Origin: Symsagittifera roscoffensis
Lineage: Eukaryota; Xenacoelomorpha; Acoela; Convolutidae
NCBI RefSeq assembly: GCF_963678635.1
Contig: NC_087064.1
Span: 12,679,989 to 12,743,988 of the forward strand
Reading direction: 5' to 3'
Length of the DNA stretch: 64,000 nucleotides
Made by a program: the position numbers and the translations under genes. Each line of letters begins with the position of its first letter. Position 1 is the first letter of the stretch. A model generated the notes under the pieces. That model had not been told where the DNA came from. It saw only the letters and a list, made by a program, of their open reading frames with translations, and did not search any database. Shown piece after piece: positions 1 through 11,170 of this stretch.

Positions 1-1224
1 GTACAGTCCCAATACACACTACACTTACTGATGGTAACTAACTTTTATCCCGGTTGGAAATATCTAGAATTTGATCAAAATTTGTTCAATTGGGGTTGGG
101 TAAACCGACAGCAGCTACTTTAGTAACACCCACATTCGGTCCTGAGGGGGGTAAGGCATTACTGGCCAAGAGGGACTTGACAGACAGATGAAATAGTTAC
201 AGGGAGCCATCAAACAGGATCATTTGTAATCTAAAGGCTCTTCTAATGCACCCCGCCGAGCATAAGTCTCAACGCGCTCTCAAATTGCAAGTAATCTAAA
301 GAAAAATTGAATAATTCTGGATAATTCGGAACACAATTGCAGGTTTTTCATTGGCCCTAAACATTCAATCGTGTCAAGCTTCTAGACAATTTACAGATAT
401 CAGTTAGTGAAAAAAGATATTTCAAAAACGTAGAAAGCTGGGGACAGATTCCGCACTCGGATTTTTGCTCAGTTTTGATTTATTTTTTGGGCGGAAAAAG
501 GTTACAGGAAGTCGCGATTCGGATGAAATTAGCCGGAACAAGAGAGTTGCACGGTCACTTGATGCCAACGCCTAATTGGCAGTTCGTTGCTGTTGAACCG
601 GAAATGGGGAGTCTAAAAGCGGATGTAAATAATAAACAGATATATCAAAAACTAAACAAATCCCCCGTTCTGATAATATGAGGCCAATATGCACGAAGTA
701 TAAGTAAATAATTCAGTAGACCAGAAGCTAATTGGCAACATATTATTAATGTTGCAAAGCGGAAAAAATTAAGTTGGTAAACAAAATTTTCAGACGAGAT
801 GTTGATTGTTTTTGGATGTTAATTTTTGACGGAGTTGTCAGTTCCGCCTCTTGGTAAACGCTGGTAAATAAATTTGGCGCCATCTATTGAAATAGGAATC
901 AATACAATAAAAGTAAGATAATATCCTCGTTTTGTCCTTTTTCTATATCCGCAGCCGGTTTTCCAGTTTTGTTTGGTACAAGATTATGAAGTAGTTTCTC
1001 TTCTCTGTTTTTTATCTGCTTTGCTTCAGTCGATTTATCTGGTAAGTGAAAAAGAGCTCAGCGGTAATGCACTTCAGTATATTAGACAGATGAAGAAAAT
1101 AAAGTAGTTGTTGTTCCCCTGTTGTTTTTGTTTTTTTTCTGGAATAATTCGCTGTTTGTGAAATTCTCCTCCGCAGAGCGCCTCATCCGTTTTTTTGCAA
1201 ATAACCACTTTGATTCGCCTGCTT
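1..1224. other. A+T-rich stretch without a recognised gene
   Basis: No protein family, RNA gene or repeat was recognised. A short plus-strand frame at 475-681 lacks any motif I know. An 87-nt segment at 955-1041 has good splice-like borders (see findings), but that is not enough to call a gene. Confidence 0.5.
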
Positions 1225-1440
1225 TAACTCTTTCCCCTTTCTCTCTTTCTTTCTTTCTTTCTTTCTTTCTCTCTTCTCCAAATAAGTCTCTATTTTGCCC
1301 CTCTTATCATTCCAACAGACAGCCAGTAGTCCACTAGTTTACTTTCTGTTTGCCGATTTCTCTTTTGTTCTTTCTCTTCTTATTTTGTCTTTTTTTCTTT
1401 TTCTTTTCTTTTTTTCTTTGCTTTTTTCAGTTGGTAAGAT
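1225..1440 (+). repeat. Pyrimidine-rich tract with TTTC microsatellite
   Basis: The plus strand is almost all C and T here, with a perfect run of TTTC repeats near 1245-1270 and further T/C-rich sequence to about 1430. The short hydrophobic Phe/Leu/Ser-rich frames read through it are by-products of the simple sequence. A separate run of 18 G lies at 1661-1678. Confidence 0.85.
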
Positions 1441-1868
1441 TATCGCATGGTAAGAGAAATAAAGATAGGAGAAGTGGTTTACATGGTGTTATATCATCAG
1501 CAAATTTAATTGCATCGCATTCCCTGACGAAGTTGAATTCGTTTGCGCATATTAGTATTAACATAAGAGGGTGGGGTGGGGGTTGCGGATTAGACAAGGA
1601 TACATTTGTACTGTTATCTTGTAGGAAATTGAGTTAAGAGGAAAAACTGGGGGTAAAAGTGGGGGGGGGGGGGGGGGGTTTCTTTTAGAAGTGCTCAGAT
1701 CTAAGATTACAAGCATCTGCGACCAATTGAAGATGAGACGATTTTCAGAAGTGAGAGAAAGAGAGGAAGAGAGTTTTTTCAGTTTTTGTTCAGTTTCTTT
1801 GGCTTTGAAGGAATCCCTCTTTTTTCTCATTTCCTCCTGATCCTTTTCCGCCAACCGGTAAACACCAG

Positions 1869-2976
1869 CTGAAAATGAAGATCAAACTAGTTTTTCGGCA
1901 ATAGGATATTGTATTTTTTGATGAGATTGATTAAGGGCTAATTTTCTCGGCAAATGGTTAACGTCGGTATAAAAACCCAACAAAGCAAAGCAGTCTTCAA
2001 CTAAATATAACAGGGGACAAATAGTCATACAATTGAACCAAAATAAATCACTGTGAAGACTTTTTATCAGGTTCGTGTTAACCACTGAAGTATATTAAGC
2101 AAGATTGAATAAGAACTAGTTCGAAGAAAGTAAATGTAAACTTAGAATTTAAAGTAATTCATATGAGCCGGGAGGTCTTTTATGTCAAGGCTCCTTTATC
2201 CATTTTTTGCTCTATTCAACTGCATCTCAGAATTAAAAATAAGATGTACTTAAAATGAAAGGTTAGAGACTGACTCGACTCAGAGGAAAAGTGAAGGGGC
2301 GTGTTCGTTATGTGCTTATTGTTTAGAAAGTACCACCGAATTAATTAGCGCAAGTCCCACAAATCCGATGGAATTCAATTTTATGCCGTCTGTTATGAAT
2401 TATTTCACAATCAATCGTTTTAAGATCTATTTTGCACAGAAAACTCAGAGAAATTAGCACTTTCAATGGTGTACTTTTGTTGACAAAACTATCACCTCTC
2501 AACGAGTTATGTATTTCGCGGGAGGGGCAAAGGGTGGGGGATCGTGGCAGGTTAATTGATGTTCACTTTTACAATTAACTAATTGTCAGGAGACAATTTG
2601 TGAAAGATGTGATGGGTTAATTTTAGACAAGCCACTAGAGAAAAAAGCGAAGTGGAAAAGAAAAAAAAAAGATGAACTGAAAAAAAAGAAAGTGAAGGTA
2701 TTTATTTTTAAGTTGATGTGATAACCACTACTAACTGGTTAGTTTACTTGAATGTATTAAATAGTGGCTGGCTACTCGTGCCTTATGCACTCATTCATAT
2801 AGACGAATGCAAATTTACTGGAGGCCAGAGCAAAAGTAATCCAGTGTAAAAAGACAATGACCCTTGAAAAATTCAATTTGAGTTTCTTACGGCAGAGTTT
2901 CAAAAGCAAATATTCACTAAATCGATTTTTCACTGTACTTAGTGTGAATATACTCATCATAGATAGCATCTATGCC
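1869..2976. other. No gene or repeat recognised
   Basis: A+T-rich sequence with short unrelated frames only. Nothing in it resembles a known protein or RNA. Confidence 0.45.
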
Positions 2977-3329
2977 CAGAAAACGGCCAGGGGGGTCGAT
3001 TTTCAAAAATCTTTTGAAAAATTTGTCGACCTTTTTTTTAGGTCGACCAGATTGATTTTCCGAGCACTCCCAAAGCTCTAAAAAAAACCCATGTTGACCC
3101 AATTGTTGTCACCGCAGGCAAGTTTTTGAAAAAAAAAACAGGCCACAAAATAGGAAGTTTTTGGACAGTTTACCCCTCAAAAATAGTTAATTGGCGCCGA
3201 AGGGCCAGCCAGCCAAAAATGGAGATCTTAAAATAGTTGCAAAGGAGGGACCCTTTGTCTAGTCAGGGGGTCAAAACACTGAGGCGAGGAACGTCGTGAA
3301 CCCCCCCCCCCCCCCCCAATCCGCTACTG
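2977..3329. mobile_element. hAT-like MITE, copy 1 (degenerate left end)
   Basis: This matches the copy at 5837-6265 over most of its length. Shared blocks include the GGTCGACCAnATTGATTTTC segment, a GGCGCC segment, a block near 'GGGACCCTTTG', a long poly-C run (3301-3317) and the right end ATCCGCTACTG. The left end (CAG, then CGG, then CCAGGGGGG) is a worn version of the family terminus CAGnnGCGGATCTAGG. I see no convincing target duplication. It is non-autonomous, with no transposase frame. Family assignment rests on the better copies. Confidence 0.6.
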
Positions 3330-4794
3330 CTGTGTACCCATTCCCTTTGACTTATATTTTTTGAAAAGCGATAAATTATTTAAATGGATAACTACATGGA
3401 TACCTGGAAAACTACAATTATGTTTTTTAATCATTCTGCTATCATATTTGGAAGCTATAGTCATCCCAACAAATAGGAGGAGCGATTATAATTGAGAAAG
3501 ATAAAAGTACTAACTAAAATGGTATCACCGGCCAGCAGCAGCTAAACCGCAGAGAAAATGCATACCTCCCCTTTTTTCATCTTACCCTATTTTTTTTATT
3601 TTCTCGCGTCTTCTTTTGCAAATCCTGTCTTAAATATCTTTCAGTAGCAAGCGAAATACGGGGAACAGGATAGATAAATAGATTCGCTTAGCGACGATGA
3701 CGGATTAATACGGTATGCGAGATAAAGTATTGAATTAATAAGCACGTCTCAAAACTGTCCTTTGGAAACTAAATTCCACGAAAAATGAAGCTTCATGGAT
3801 CATGAAATAATTTCATCTGATGAAAATCGAGTTTCCCAAACAACGTTTTGCGAATGATTTTTGACTTAACCTTGACATATTAGGATTATTAGTTATCGCT
3901 CGATGAATTGCATAAAACCCGCCAGTGAGCTAATCATAATCAATAAAAATGGAAGAGAAAAATAGCAAAAAATATATTTGGTTGAAAATAGTATAACCGT
4001 TTTCTAGAATCGAAATGACAAGAATGCGACGTATTATATTTTAGCTTATCGTAATCTAGCTAGCAAAAAGAAGGTAAAGCCTCAGAATATAAACTCCAGA
4101 TTTATAGAAAGAATTTAACAAAGAAATAATTGACTTAAATTTTGTGAAAGCCCATCCTGTTTTTCGTCCATTTCACAATTCTTAAGCTTTTAATTTTCTA
4201 AAAAAGGCCAAAAATAGATCAAAAACTAAGATGTTTTGACATATAGACAGAATAAAAGAGCAATGATTGCTTTACATGTAATACAAAAGCATATTTGAAA
4301 CATTACCAACTAATATTTTTGTACAAAAACATTTAGAAAAGCAAAGATCGTTTTTTTTAGGTTTTTTTTTATGGTTTTCTTTGTTGTTTCGATGGATTGA
4401 AATTGCGCTTTAAAAATTAAAAAGGAAGACTGATCTCCTGGGATTCATTTCTACGCAGTCAATTCTTAGCAAAAAAAAATATAATCGAAAGCCAAACAAA
4501 AAAGTCTCTTTTCTCAACAATTCTTTGCAAAGTGGCAGTTTTCTTTAAAACAAATTTTAAAAATCAGAAAAATGTTGATAAAAAATTATTATGATATCAC
4601 ACTAGATGACTAACAGCTTTCAATGAAGAAAATGAAAACTGAACATTTTTGCGGACATTTCTGATTCTTTAAAAGCGGTACAAAAAGGCTGCCCTACGAA
4701 AAAATATCATCAGGTTTTGTTATGGTAGATTGTGCTATGGTACCTGGATTGGTCTCTTAGTACAAAACCGGAATCTACTTAACAATCTCCTCCT
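3330..4794. other. No gene recognised
   Basis: A+T-rich sequence with frequent homopolymers and no frame or structure I can assign. Confidence 0.45.
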
Positions 4795-5065
4795 TCTATT
4801 GTATCTACTAAAGAATCTCCTCTACCCCTGTAAATAAAAACAGTAAATTTGCACTAAAGCGTTGTATGTAAATTCGAAATTTGCTGCATTCTGATTGGTC
4901 GAAAACTCCCTGCAGGTAATCTACTTAACAATCTCCCCCCCCTCCTTTCAAGAAGGGCGAGATTGTTAAGTAGATTACTTGCAGAGAATTTTCGACCAAT
5001 CAGAATGCAGCAAAATTCGAATTTACATACAACGCTCTATTGCGAATTTACTGTTTATAAAAAAT
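4795..5065. repeat. Foldback (palindromic) element
   Basis: Two arms of about 115 bp (near 4828-4942 and 4955-5065) are reverse complements of one another with few mismatches. They meet at a C-rich/G-rich centre near 4940-4956. The innermost 59 bp (4918-4976) is the hairpin core seen again at 5236-5299, 20487-20543 and 28738-28793. Each arm holds CCAATCAGAATGCAGCA. The left part (4795-4830) also matches the reverse complement of the right terminus of the element at 20487-20658, so this looks like a head-to-head fusion of two such elements. No coding capacity. Confidence 0.85.
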
Positions 5066-5448
5066 AGAGTTATCGAACTTCAACAAAAGCATTGTTACTG
5101 TAATGAATCGGTCATGGAGCCAAACAGTAACTTCTATCACTGATTTCATCGCTGATCAGATTTGAGTGTAATTGTATGGAGTCTGAATCAGAATTGGATT
5201 ATTACTGCAACCTAACTGAAACAGTACGGTTTTGGGATCTGCTTAACAATCTCCCCCTTCTTGAAAGGGGGGGGGGGGGGGGAGATTGTTAAGCAGATAC
5301 CAAAACCGTATTGTTTCATTTAGGTTGCAATAATAATCCAATTCTGATTCAGACTCCATACAATTACACTCAAATCTGATCAGCGATGAAATCATTGATA
5401 GAGGTTACTGTACAGCTCCATGACCAAGTTCGACAACTTTATTTTTTT
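5059..5448. repeat. Long foldback element, second of a pair
   Basis: The left arm (about 5059-5253) and right arm (about 5282-5448) are reverse complements over some 165 bp with only scattered mismatches and one insertion of about 30 bp in the left arm (around 5079-5109). The centre is the hairpin core in its CTGCTTAAC / GTTAAGCAG version around a run of G. A transcript would form a near-perfect long double-stranded RNA, and the DNA could extrude a cruciform. No reading frame; probably a foldback or MITE derivative. Confidence 0.85.
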
Positions 5449-5510
5449 CATAATTATGAAAAAGTAAATGAATACATAAAGTATATTGAATGCTAGCAAA
5501 ATGCACAAAA

Positions 5511-5588
5511 CGTCAGTACAGATTCGAGCCCGCAATCTTCCGCTCCTATTTACGCTTGTTACCTGTACAGCATGCGAACACTTAGACG
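5511..5588 (-). other. tRNA-like sequence (pseudo-tRNA or SINE head)
   Basis: Read on the minus strand, a D-arm-like segment is followed by TGTACAGGTAACAAGC and, at the expected distance, GCGGGCTCGAATCTG, which resembles a T arm and B box. Four outer acceptor pairs (CGTC/GACG) are possible, but the T stem does not pair properly, so a working tRNA is unlikely. Confidence 0.3.
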
Positions 5589-5836
5589 TTAGTGTAAAAA
5601 AGGTATGACAGATCTGAATTAACAGTACATTTTGATGACAGTACAAAGAAAATCATAATGATTATAATATTGAGTAAATTCAGAAATGCGAAAATTTTAA
5701 GTTTTTTGGTTTGTTTGATGTTTTGAGTTTGTTTGATATTTTGAGTTTTTCTTTTGAAAAAACGCATTCTCGTCAAAAATCCAGCATTCCAAGAAGTTTT
5801 ATCCAAGTTGAAATCTATAAACCTAAATGGCTCTGT

Positions 5837-6265
5837 CAGGCGCGGATCTAGGAATTTCTCAAGGGGGGTGGATTTTCAAAAAAAAATTTCTCGACTTTTT
5901 TTTGGTCGACCAAATTGATTTTCTGAGCTCTCCCAAATCCCTATAAAAACCCTGTTTTGACCAAAATTTCTGCGCCGCAAGCAAAATTCTGAAAAACAGG
6001 CCAAAAATTGTGTTTTTGGGCATGTTTTGGAAAGTTTCGACCAAAAAATTGCGCATTTTGGCGCGCTCCCCCCTCAAAATTAGTATAGATTGACGCCATA
6101 GGCGCCTTAAGAAAAATTTTAAGGTCAGTCATCCAAAAGTGGAAAACTCAAAATAGTACAAAAGGGAGACCTTAAGGGTCGGCAGGGGTTCGAATCCTTG
6201 AGGAGAAATCGTCTGCAACCCGCCCCCCGCCAAACGCCCCCCCCCCTCCCCTAAATCCGCTACTG
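5837..6265. mobile_element. hAT-like MITE, copy 2 (best preserved long copy)
   Basis: This 429-bp element has terminal inverted repeats: left end CAGGCGCGGATCTAGG, right end (reversed) CAGTAGCGGATTTAGGGG. They are bordered by imperfect 8-bp duplications, ggctctgt on the left (5829-5836) and ggcttagt on the right (6266-6273). An 8-bp duplication with CAG-starting termini is what hAT elements produce. There is no transposase; short minus-strand frames inside it are chance. Poly-G/poly-C tracts sit just inside both ends. Confidence 0.75.
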
Positions 6266-6442
6266 GGCTTAGTGATGTCTATGTTTGATCTACGTGTCAA
6301 TCATGTTGCTTTTCATGAGTCATGAATCTGCCAGAAACATGAATCTGCTAGCATAACGAATCAGTTCTTCAGTTTTAACCTCATTTAAGTGTTTAAAATA
6401 GAAATCTTTGCCTTCCAGCAAAACAAATACCAGAGCTGGAGT

Positions 6443-6582
6443 GCGGTCTGTATTTAGACAATTACGTATTCAGACACTGTATTAACTGAATCCAGACAAG
6501 GAAGAAATTAATTTGATATCTTCTTTGTCTCGATTCTGATTGGTTAATACAGTGTCTGAATACGCGGTTGTCTAAATACTGC
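6443..6582. repeat. Small foldback element
   Basis: Arms of about 60 bp (6443-6502 and 6523-6582) are inverted copies that share TATTTAGACAA and GTATTCAGACACTGTATTAA, separated by about 20 bp. It also contains a version of the CCAATCAGAAT motif seen in the other foldbacks (6520-6535, on the complementary strand). No coding capacity. Confidence 0.8.
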
Positions 6583-7920
6583 TACGTAGCCACCAGAACT
6601 ATAGATTTAGATAAGATTATTAAAGATCAAAACTACGAAACGTTTATATTGGTCCAGAACTTTGTACTTCGGGTTGGCTAAAATTTCTAATCATTTAATT
6701 TACATAAATGAAAAATTTTTGTTTCCCACAAATTTCAGCAAAATCAGACAAACAGGAAACTGAGTGAAAGTTCCATGAGAAGCATTTGTTTGACTAGCAT
6801 TTTTTAAAATAAACATTTCAAAATAATTTGAGTTTTGCTTTCAAAATTTGTGCTTTGTCCTGAAACTCGTTAATCACGAATATCCTTATACGAAAAAACC
6901 CATAGGTCAACTGGCCTTACTCATACAAGTAGAAGGCATGTGATAGAAGGCAAATGATGCGTAAATCTGTATTTTGCCGCTTATTCAGACTATTCTGTTT
7001 TTCAAGTTTATAAATAAAATTATCATAAATTTTTTTCAGGCTCACAAATTTGAAGATTAGTTTAGTATATTGCTAAAAACTACATCATTTTGTTAAACCT
7101 GAGAGAACGCCTTCAGACCAAATGGTCCGTTTTCAAGTGTCTCTGTTGATAGTTTTGCTTACAAGTCGAGAGATAATTGCTTTGATTGGGGAGGCTTGAG
7201 CCAAGATTGGGCGTAATATTACGTCTGTCAATCATATATGCGTCAGTTTTGGTGCACTGGTCTGCTAAAAGACTCAATTTTTCACTTTTTACGCTAAAAT
7301 ATTGGTCTGCTAAACGATCGGCTCCCAAATTATTGTTAGGAAATTCACTTTGGATTACGTATATCAGACGTAACACTTTGTAAAAGCTAAAAATTTGCCA
7401 TTTCGGAAAATTGAAAATTTAGTATTTAAAATGTGGCCTTATTTTTTTTGCAGTTTCATGTTCACCTTAACATCTGACAACAAATAACACTAGTTTTGGC
7501 TATAAGAAAAAAATACTTCATGATTAGTTTATATAGATTGTGTAAAAAACCCAGCATCGACTAGGTTAAAAGCCAAAATTTAAAAATTTGCACGAAAAAA
7601 GTTTTTTCTGTAAAATAATAGTTTGAGCACAGAAGTAAGTGATGCTATAAAAAAATTATCCTCAGTTTTGGTTGTTTTGCTGTAAAAACTACTTTTCGCA
7701 CGAAGTTTAAGCCAGCCGAGATATAAATACCAGCCGATACAGACGCAAGTGTTGTATAATAGTTATGTAGAAACCCTGTAACAGTTACGAAAGTTATGCA
7801 AAATTCAATCTTATTTTGTAAATTTTTGGGTGAACTATATACTTCGACTGGTTTATTCTGGTTTATACTCCGACTGGTTTATTTACCTTGACATTTTAAG
7901 ACAAATTTTTGCACATTTTT
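6583..7920. other. No gene recognised
   Basis: A+T-rich sequence without assignable frames. Near 7850-7920 a degenerate copy of the motif CTGGTTTATTTACC precedes the hairpin that follows. Confidence 0.45.
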
Positions 7921-8011
7921 GGTTGGTTTCTACTTCGGCTGGTTTATTTACCTCCACATTTTTGGACAAAAAATGTGGAGGTAAATAAACCAGCCGAAGT
8001 AGAAACCGACC
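7921..8011. repeat. Near-perfect 43-bp-arm hairpin
   Basis: 7921-7963 and 7969-8011 are reverse complements with a single mismatch (42 of 43) and a 5-bp loop. The arm carries CTTCGGCTGGTTTATTTACC. Worn direct copies of part of this arm lie just upstream (7855-7900), so the hairpin probably arose by inverted duplication of a local repeat. Confidence 0.9.
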
Positions 8012-9590
8012 GGAAATAAGCAGAGTGTATAGTCCAACAGTCGGAAAGCTTCAACAGTCGAATAGACAGAAAACTTGTTCGAAAGGTCTTTAAAATAGTT
8101 TTGAAGTTTGTTTGATAATCGGACGTTTAAAATCTGAATATTAATTTCGTAATGGCAAAATGCAGACAACTCGCAATATGATCACCGCCGCAGTCGAGTC
8201 AACGTATTGCAAGCTTGCGAACAGAGGGTAGGACTTTATACAAAATTTAGAATCGGTTACCGCCCACCGGCGACCTTAAACCAAAGTTCTTACGCTATAA
8301 ATTAATTTTAAAACTTGCGAGTTGTCGCTGTCCTGAAGTTTTGCGAGTTGTCTCTTGTTGCGAGTTGTCGCGGTACCAAAAAACGATACAAAACCTTGGT
8401 AAATAGCCTCTTTGGCGTTCTGGCAAGTTAACAGTGAGTGAACACAGTTAATGCTCCGAAGCCTTGGTGCTGCTCCAATAACAGTTAGAGAATTTTATCA
8501 AACTGAAATGACCGGCCGTCCCCGTTGGCTTGTTCTGAACGAGTAAGTGACAGCAAATTGAGAGAAAATTTATCTTGGCAGTGCTTTAGAGTCCCCGGCG
8601 AGGTTGTCATAGAACTCCAGCGTGTATTTAGACGAAATCCCCCTACCCGCGGGTTGAGGTGTTCGAGTTATGTTTCGACCGACTCGACTAAAAAACGCTA
8701 AACGCTACACTTCACCAAAATTGACCATTTTTCGACCGACTCGAACAAGGAAAATATTGTTCGACTGTGTTCGACCCGCCCATACTGTTTTCACCGCCAA
8801 AAAAAACGTTTTCGACTGTAGTGTTTGAGAGTGTTCCAGACGGCGGTCCCAACACTCTGGATTGTATTATAATATCCAGTGCGCAAGCTCCCAGTGTATG
8901 CGAGACATACAGTGGTCAAAATATTCCAATGAGAGGGGAGAAGGGGGTTTTGGAGTCTAGAAACTGTCAAAAAAAATTTCTCCACAGTTAAAACTTGATA
9001 GCTTCTCATTCGCAGAAAACAAAATTGTTGTCAAGTAAGAGAAATTTATTTATTTCTATATTTTTTTGATTTGATGCACCCGTTTGTTGATTACAAATTA
9101 ATTAAACCTTCTAAAATTTATTTTTAAAAGTTGGCCCATATAATTGATGAAAACTAGTATGACATTATTGATGAATAAAACACTAAGGAGACTCAGCCAC
9201 GTATCATCTCAACAAATTGATACGCAATTGCAGGTTTCCGCTTTAAAAACTCTATCATTCATCAGGATTTATATATAATTCTACTAATATCATATTTACA
9301 AAAATGCCATATTAAATTATTGATGTTGCCGAACCATTTATGTTCGGCCTTCAAGGCCATGATTATGTGGTGACCTTCACGGCAAATTTGAAGTTGTGAA
9401 GATTTGAACTCAAAGGCCAGACTATTGTCTATAATTTGTTATACCAATAAAGCGTGGCAACATTTGCATTTTTATTTGCATTTTTTTTAATCTCTCGAGC
9501 TCTACTCTTACCCAGTAGTTGACTACTCCAATACATCAAGAATTACGGAAGAGTAATGCTGATCGGAAGAAATATAACAAGGCGCAGTCA
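8012..9590. other. No gene; short dispersed motifs
   Basis: The segment from about 8160 to 8280 resembles part of the putative inverted-repeat element at 25176-25812 (shared 'CGCnGCAGTCG' and 'TTGCAAGCTTGC'). GCGAGTTGTC occurs three times at 8316-8375, and a TTCGACCGACTCGA motif repeats at 8670-8745. None of this is coding. Confidence 0.45.
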
Positions 9591-11170
9591 AGCTAGAATA
9601 AAAAAAAATTCATTAAACATCCCGCCCTGCTGGCATAAACATACAACAGAACCACCAGTCCAGTGGTAGAACTTATTGTAGGACTACAAGTGGCGGCCTT
9701 CGAAAGCAACCCATTCGTCAAAAAAACATTGGCATAGAAGTGTTAGTAAGAAACACACCCACAGCACCGCACAGACCAGCCTCGCTGATCCCCGAAGAAG
9801 TCAGAGACGACCAGAAAAAAAAAACGCAAAAGAAAGATAAGGAGTACCAGAATCAGGAAAAGCATATCAGACGCGAGAAAAAAGACCAAGAATAGACAGT
9901 AAAGGAGTAATATGCCAAACAAACAAACAAACAAACAAACTCATAGAAAAATACGGTAAAAAAAAGCTACATATATATATAACAGTATATATATCTTCAA
10001 ACTTCAAACTTCAAAGGACAGTATGTCAAAAAGAAAACAAAAGTGGCGTAGAAAGCAACACTGAAAACACAGCAACTGAAGGAAACCAACTGGACTAAGA
10101 ATCCAGTAACGACTCATGGAAAGACAAAACTGAGGCGGCAAAAGAGAATCAACGCCAGTCAGAGGGAGATAATCAACTGATTCAAGAATAAATTAGCAAG
10201 GCGACATTATCCAGCAAACTAAAAATATATAGAAAAACAACACCAACAACAACAAACACCAAAGCTAGGCAACATGCCAAAAGGTTGGGCGGAAAGCGAA
10301 AAAAACTATTTGACCTACTCCAAACACTATAGTCGGGCACTAAGTCTGGAAATGCAATCTCAATCATGACAAAAAGGAAGGGCAAAAGATAGTGAAGCCG
10401 AAGGCAATACCAACAGAAAGCAACATCACTGATCGATTTGATCGGAACTATGGCAAAAAAAAACTAAATTTAAATTCAATGAATTGTCAGCAGGAATGGA
10501 ACCCGGTGAAGTGTTATCCATTCGAACATATCCGTTCGAACATATAACATATTTACATAAATTCATGTCACCATCGAACAGCTAACGAGGTTTGTGTATA
10601 CATCTTCTCGGCCAAATTGGGTTGTGTCTCGACCCACATTTACGCCCTGTAAATTTCGGCGCAAAGAAAATTTAGGCAACGTGAAAATGGATCCGAAAAA
10701 CTCACCATAAAACTTGCATACGTAGCAGAGTTTAAAAAACCACTGAAAGTAACACCCCACACTGACGCTGGTACAAAACTATCACCTTTCGTAGTGCGTA
10801 TAGGCAGTCACCCGAACACAAAATCCTCAAACTTAGCAACAACTAGTCACCAAAATAGAATGAGAGATGAATTATAAGTATCTGCCAGATAAGTATCTGT
10901 CAGACAAAAAGAAACTAGAGAAGCCGACGCGCCTCTGACCAGAAATAACAACCAGGTTCTGGCCTTAGATATTTGAAAATCAATGTCCAAATTAAATTAA
11001 AGGGGTTAGAAAAAATACACCGGACAAAATTTAAAGGACAAAAGATAAGACAGAAAAGCGGTAAAATTGCACTGAAGTTGAAAGACCTAACCACAAAACG
11101 GAAAACCTCAACGTACACAACACACTTTGCTTGGGTTTGGGTCGCGTTTGGCCCAAATTTAAATTTCTAG
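9591..11170 (+). other. A-rich region, possibly a decayed element
   Basis: The plus strand becomes rich in A and C with few long T runs, unlike its surroundings. All three frames show short Lys/Arg/Asn/Gln-rich open pieces broken by stops. This is the texture of an old, heavily mutated retroelement gag or similar frame, but no motif identifies a family. It also holds a CAAA microsatellite (9916-9940) and a short TA run (about 9970-9995). Confidence 0.25.

Noticed and set aside
1350-1637. 95-codon Phe-rich frame
   Set aside because: It reads a pyrimidine-rich low-complexity tract and has no supporting motif.
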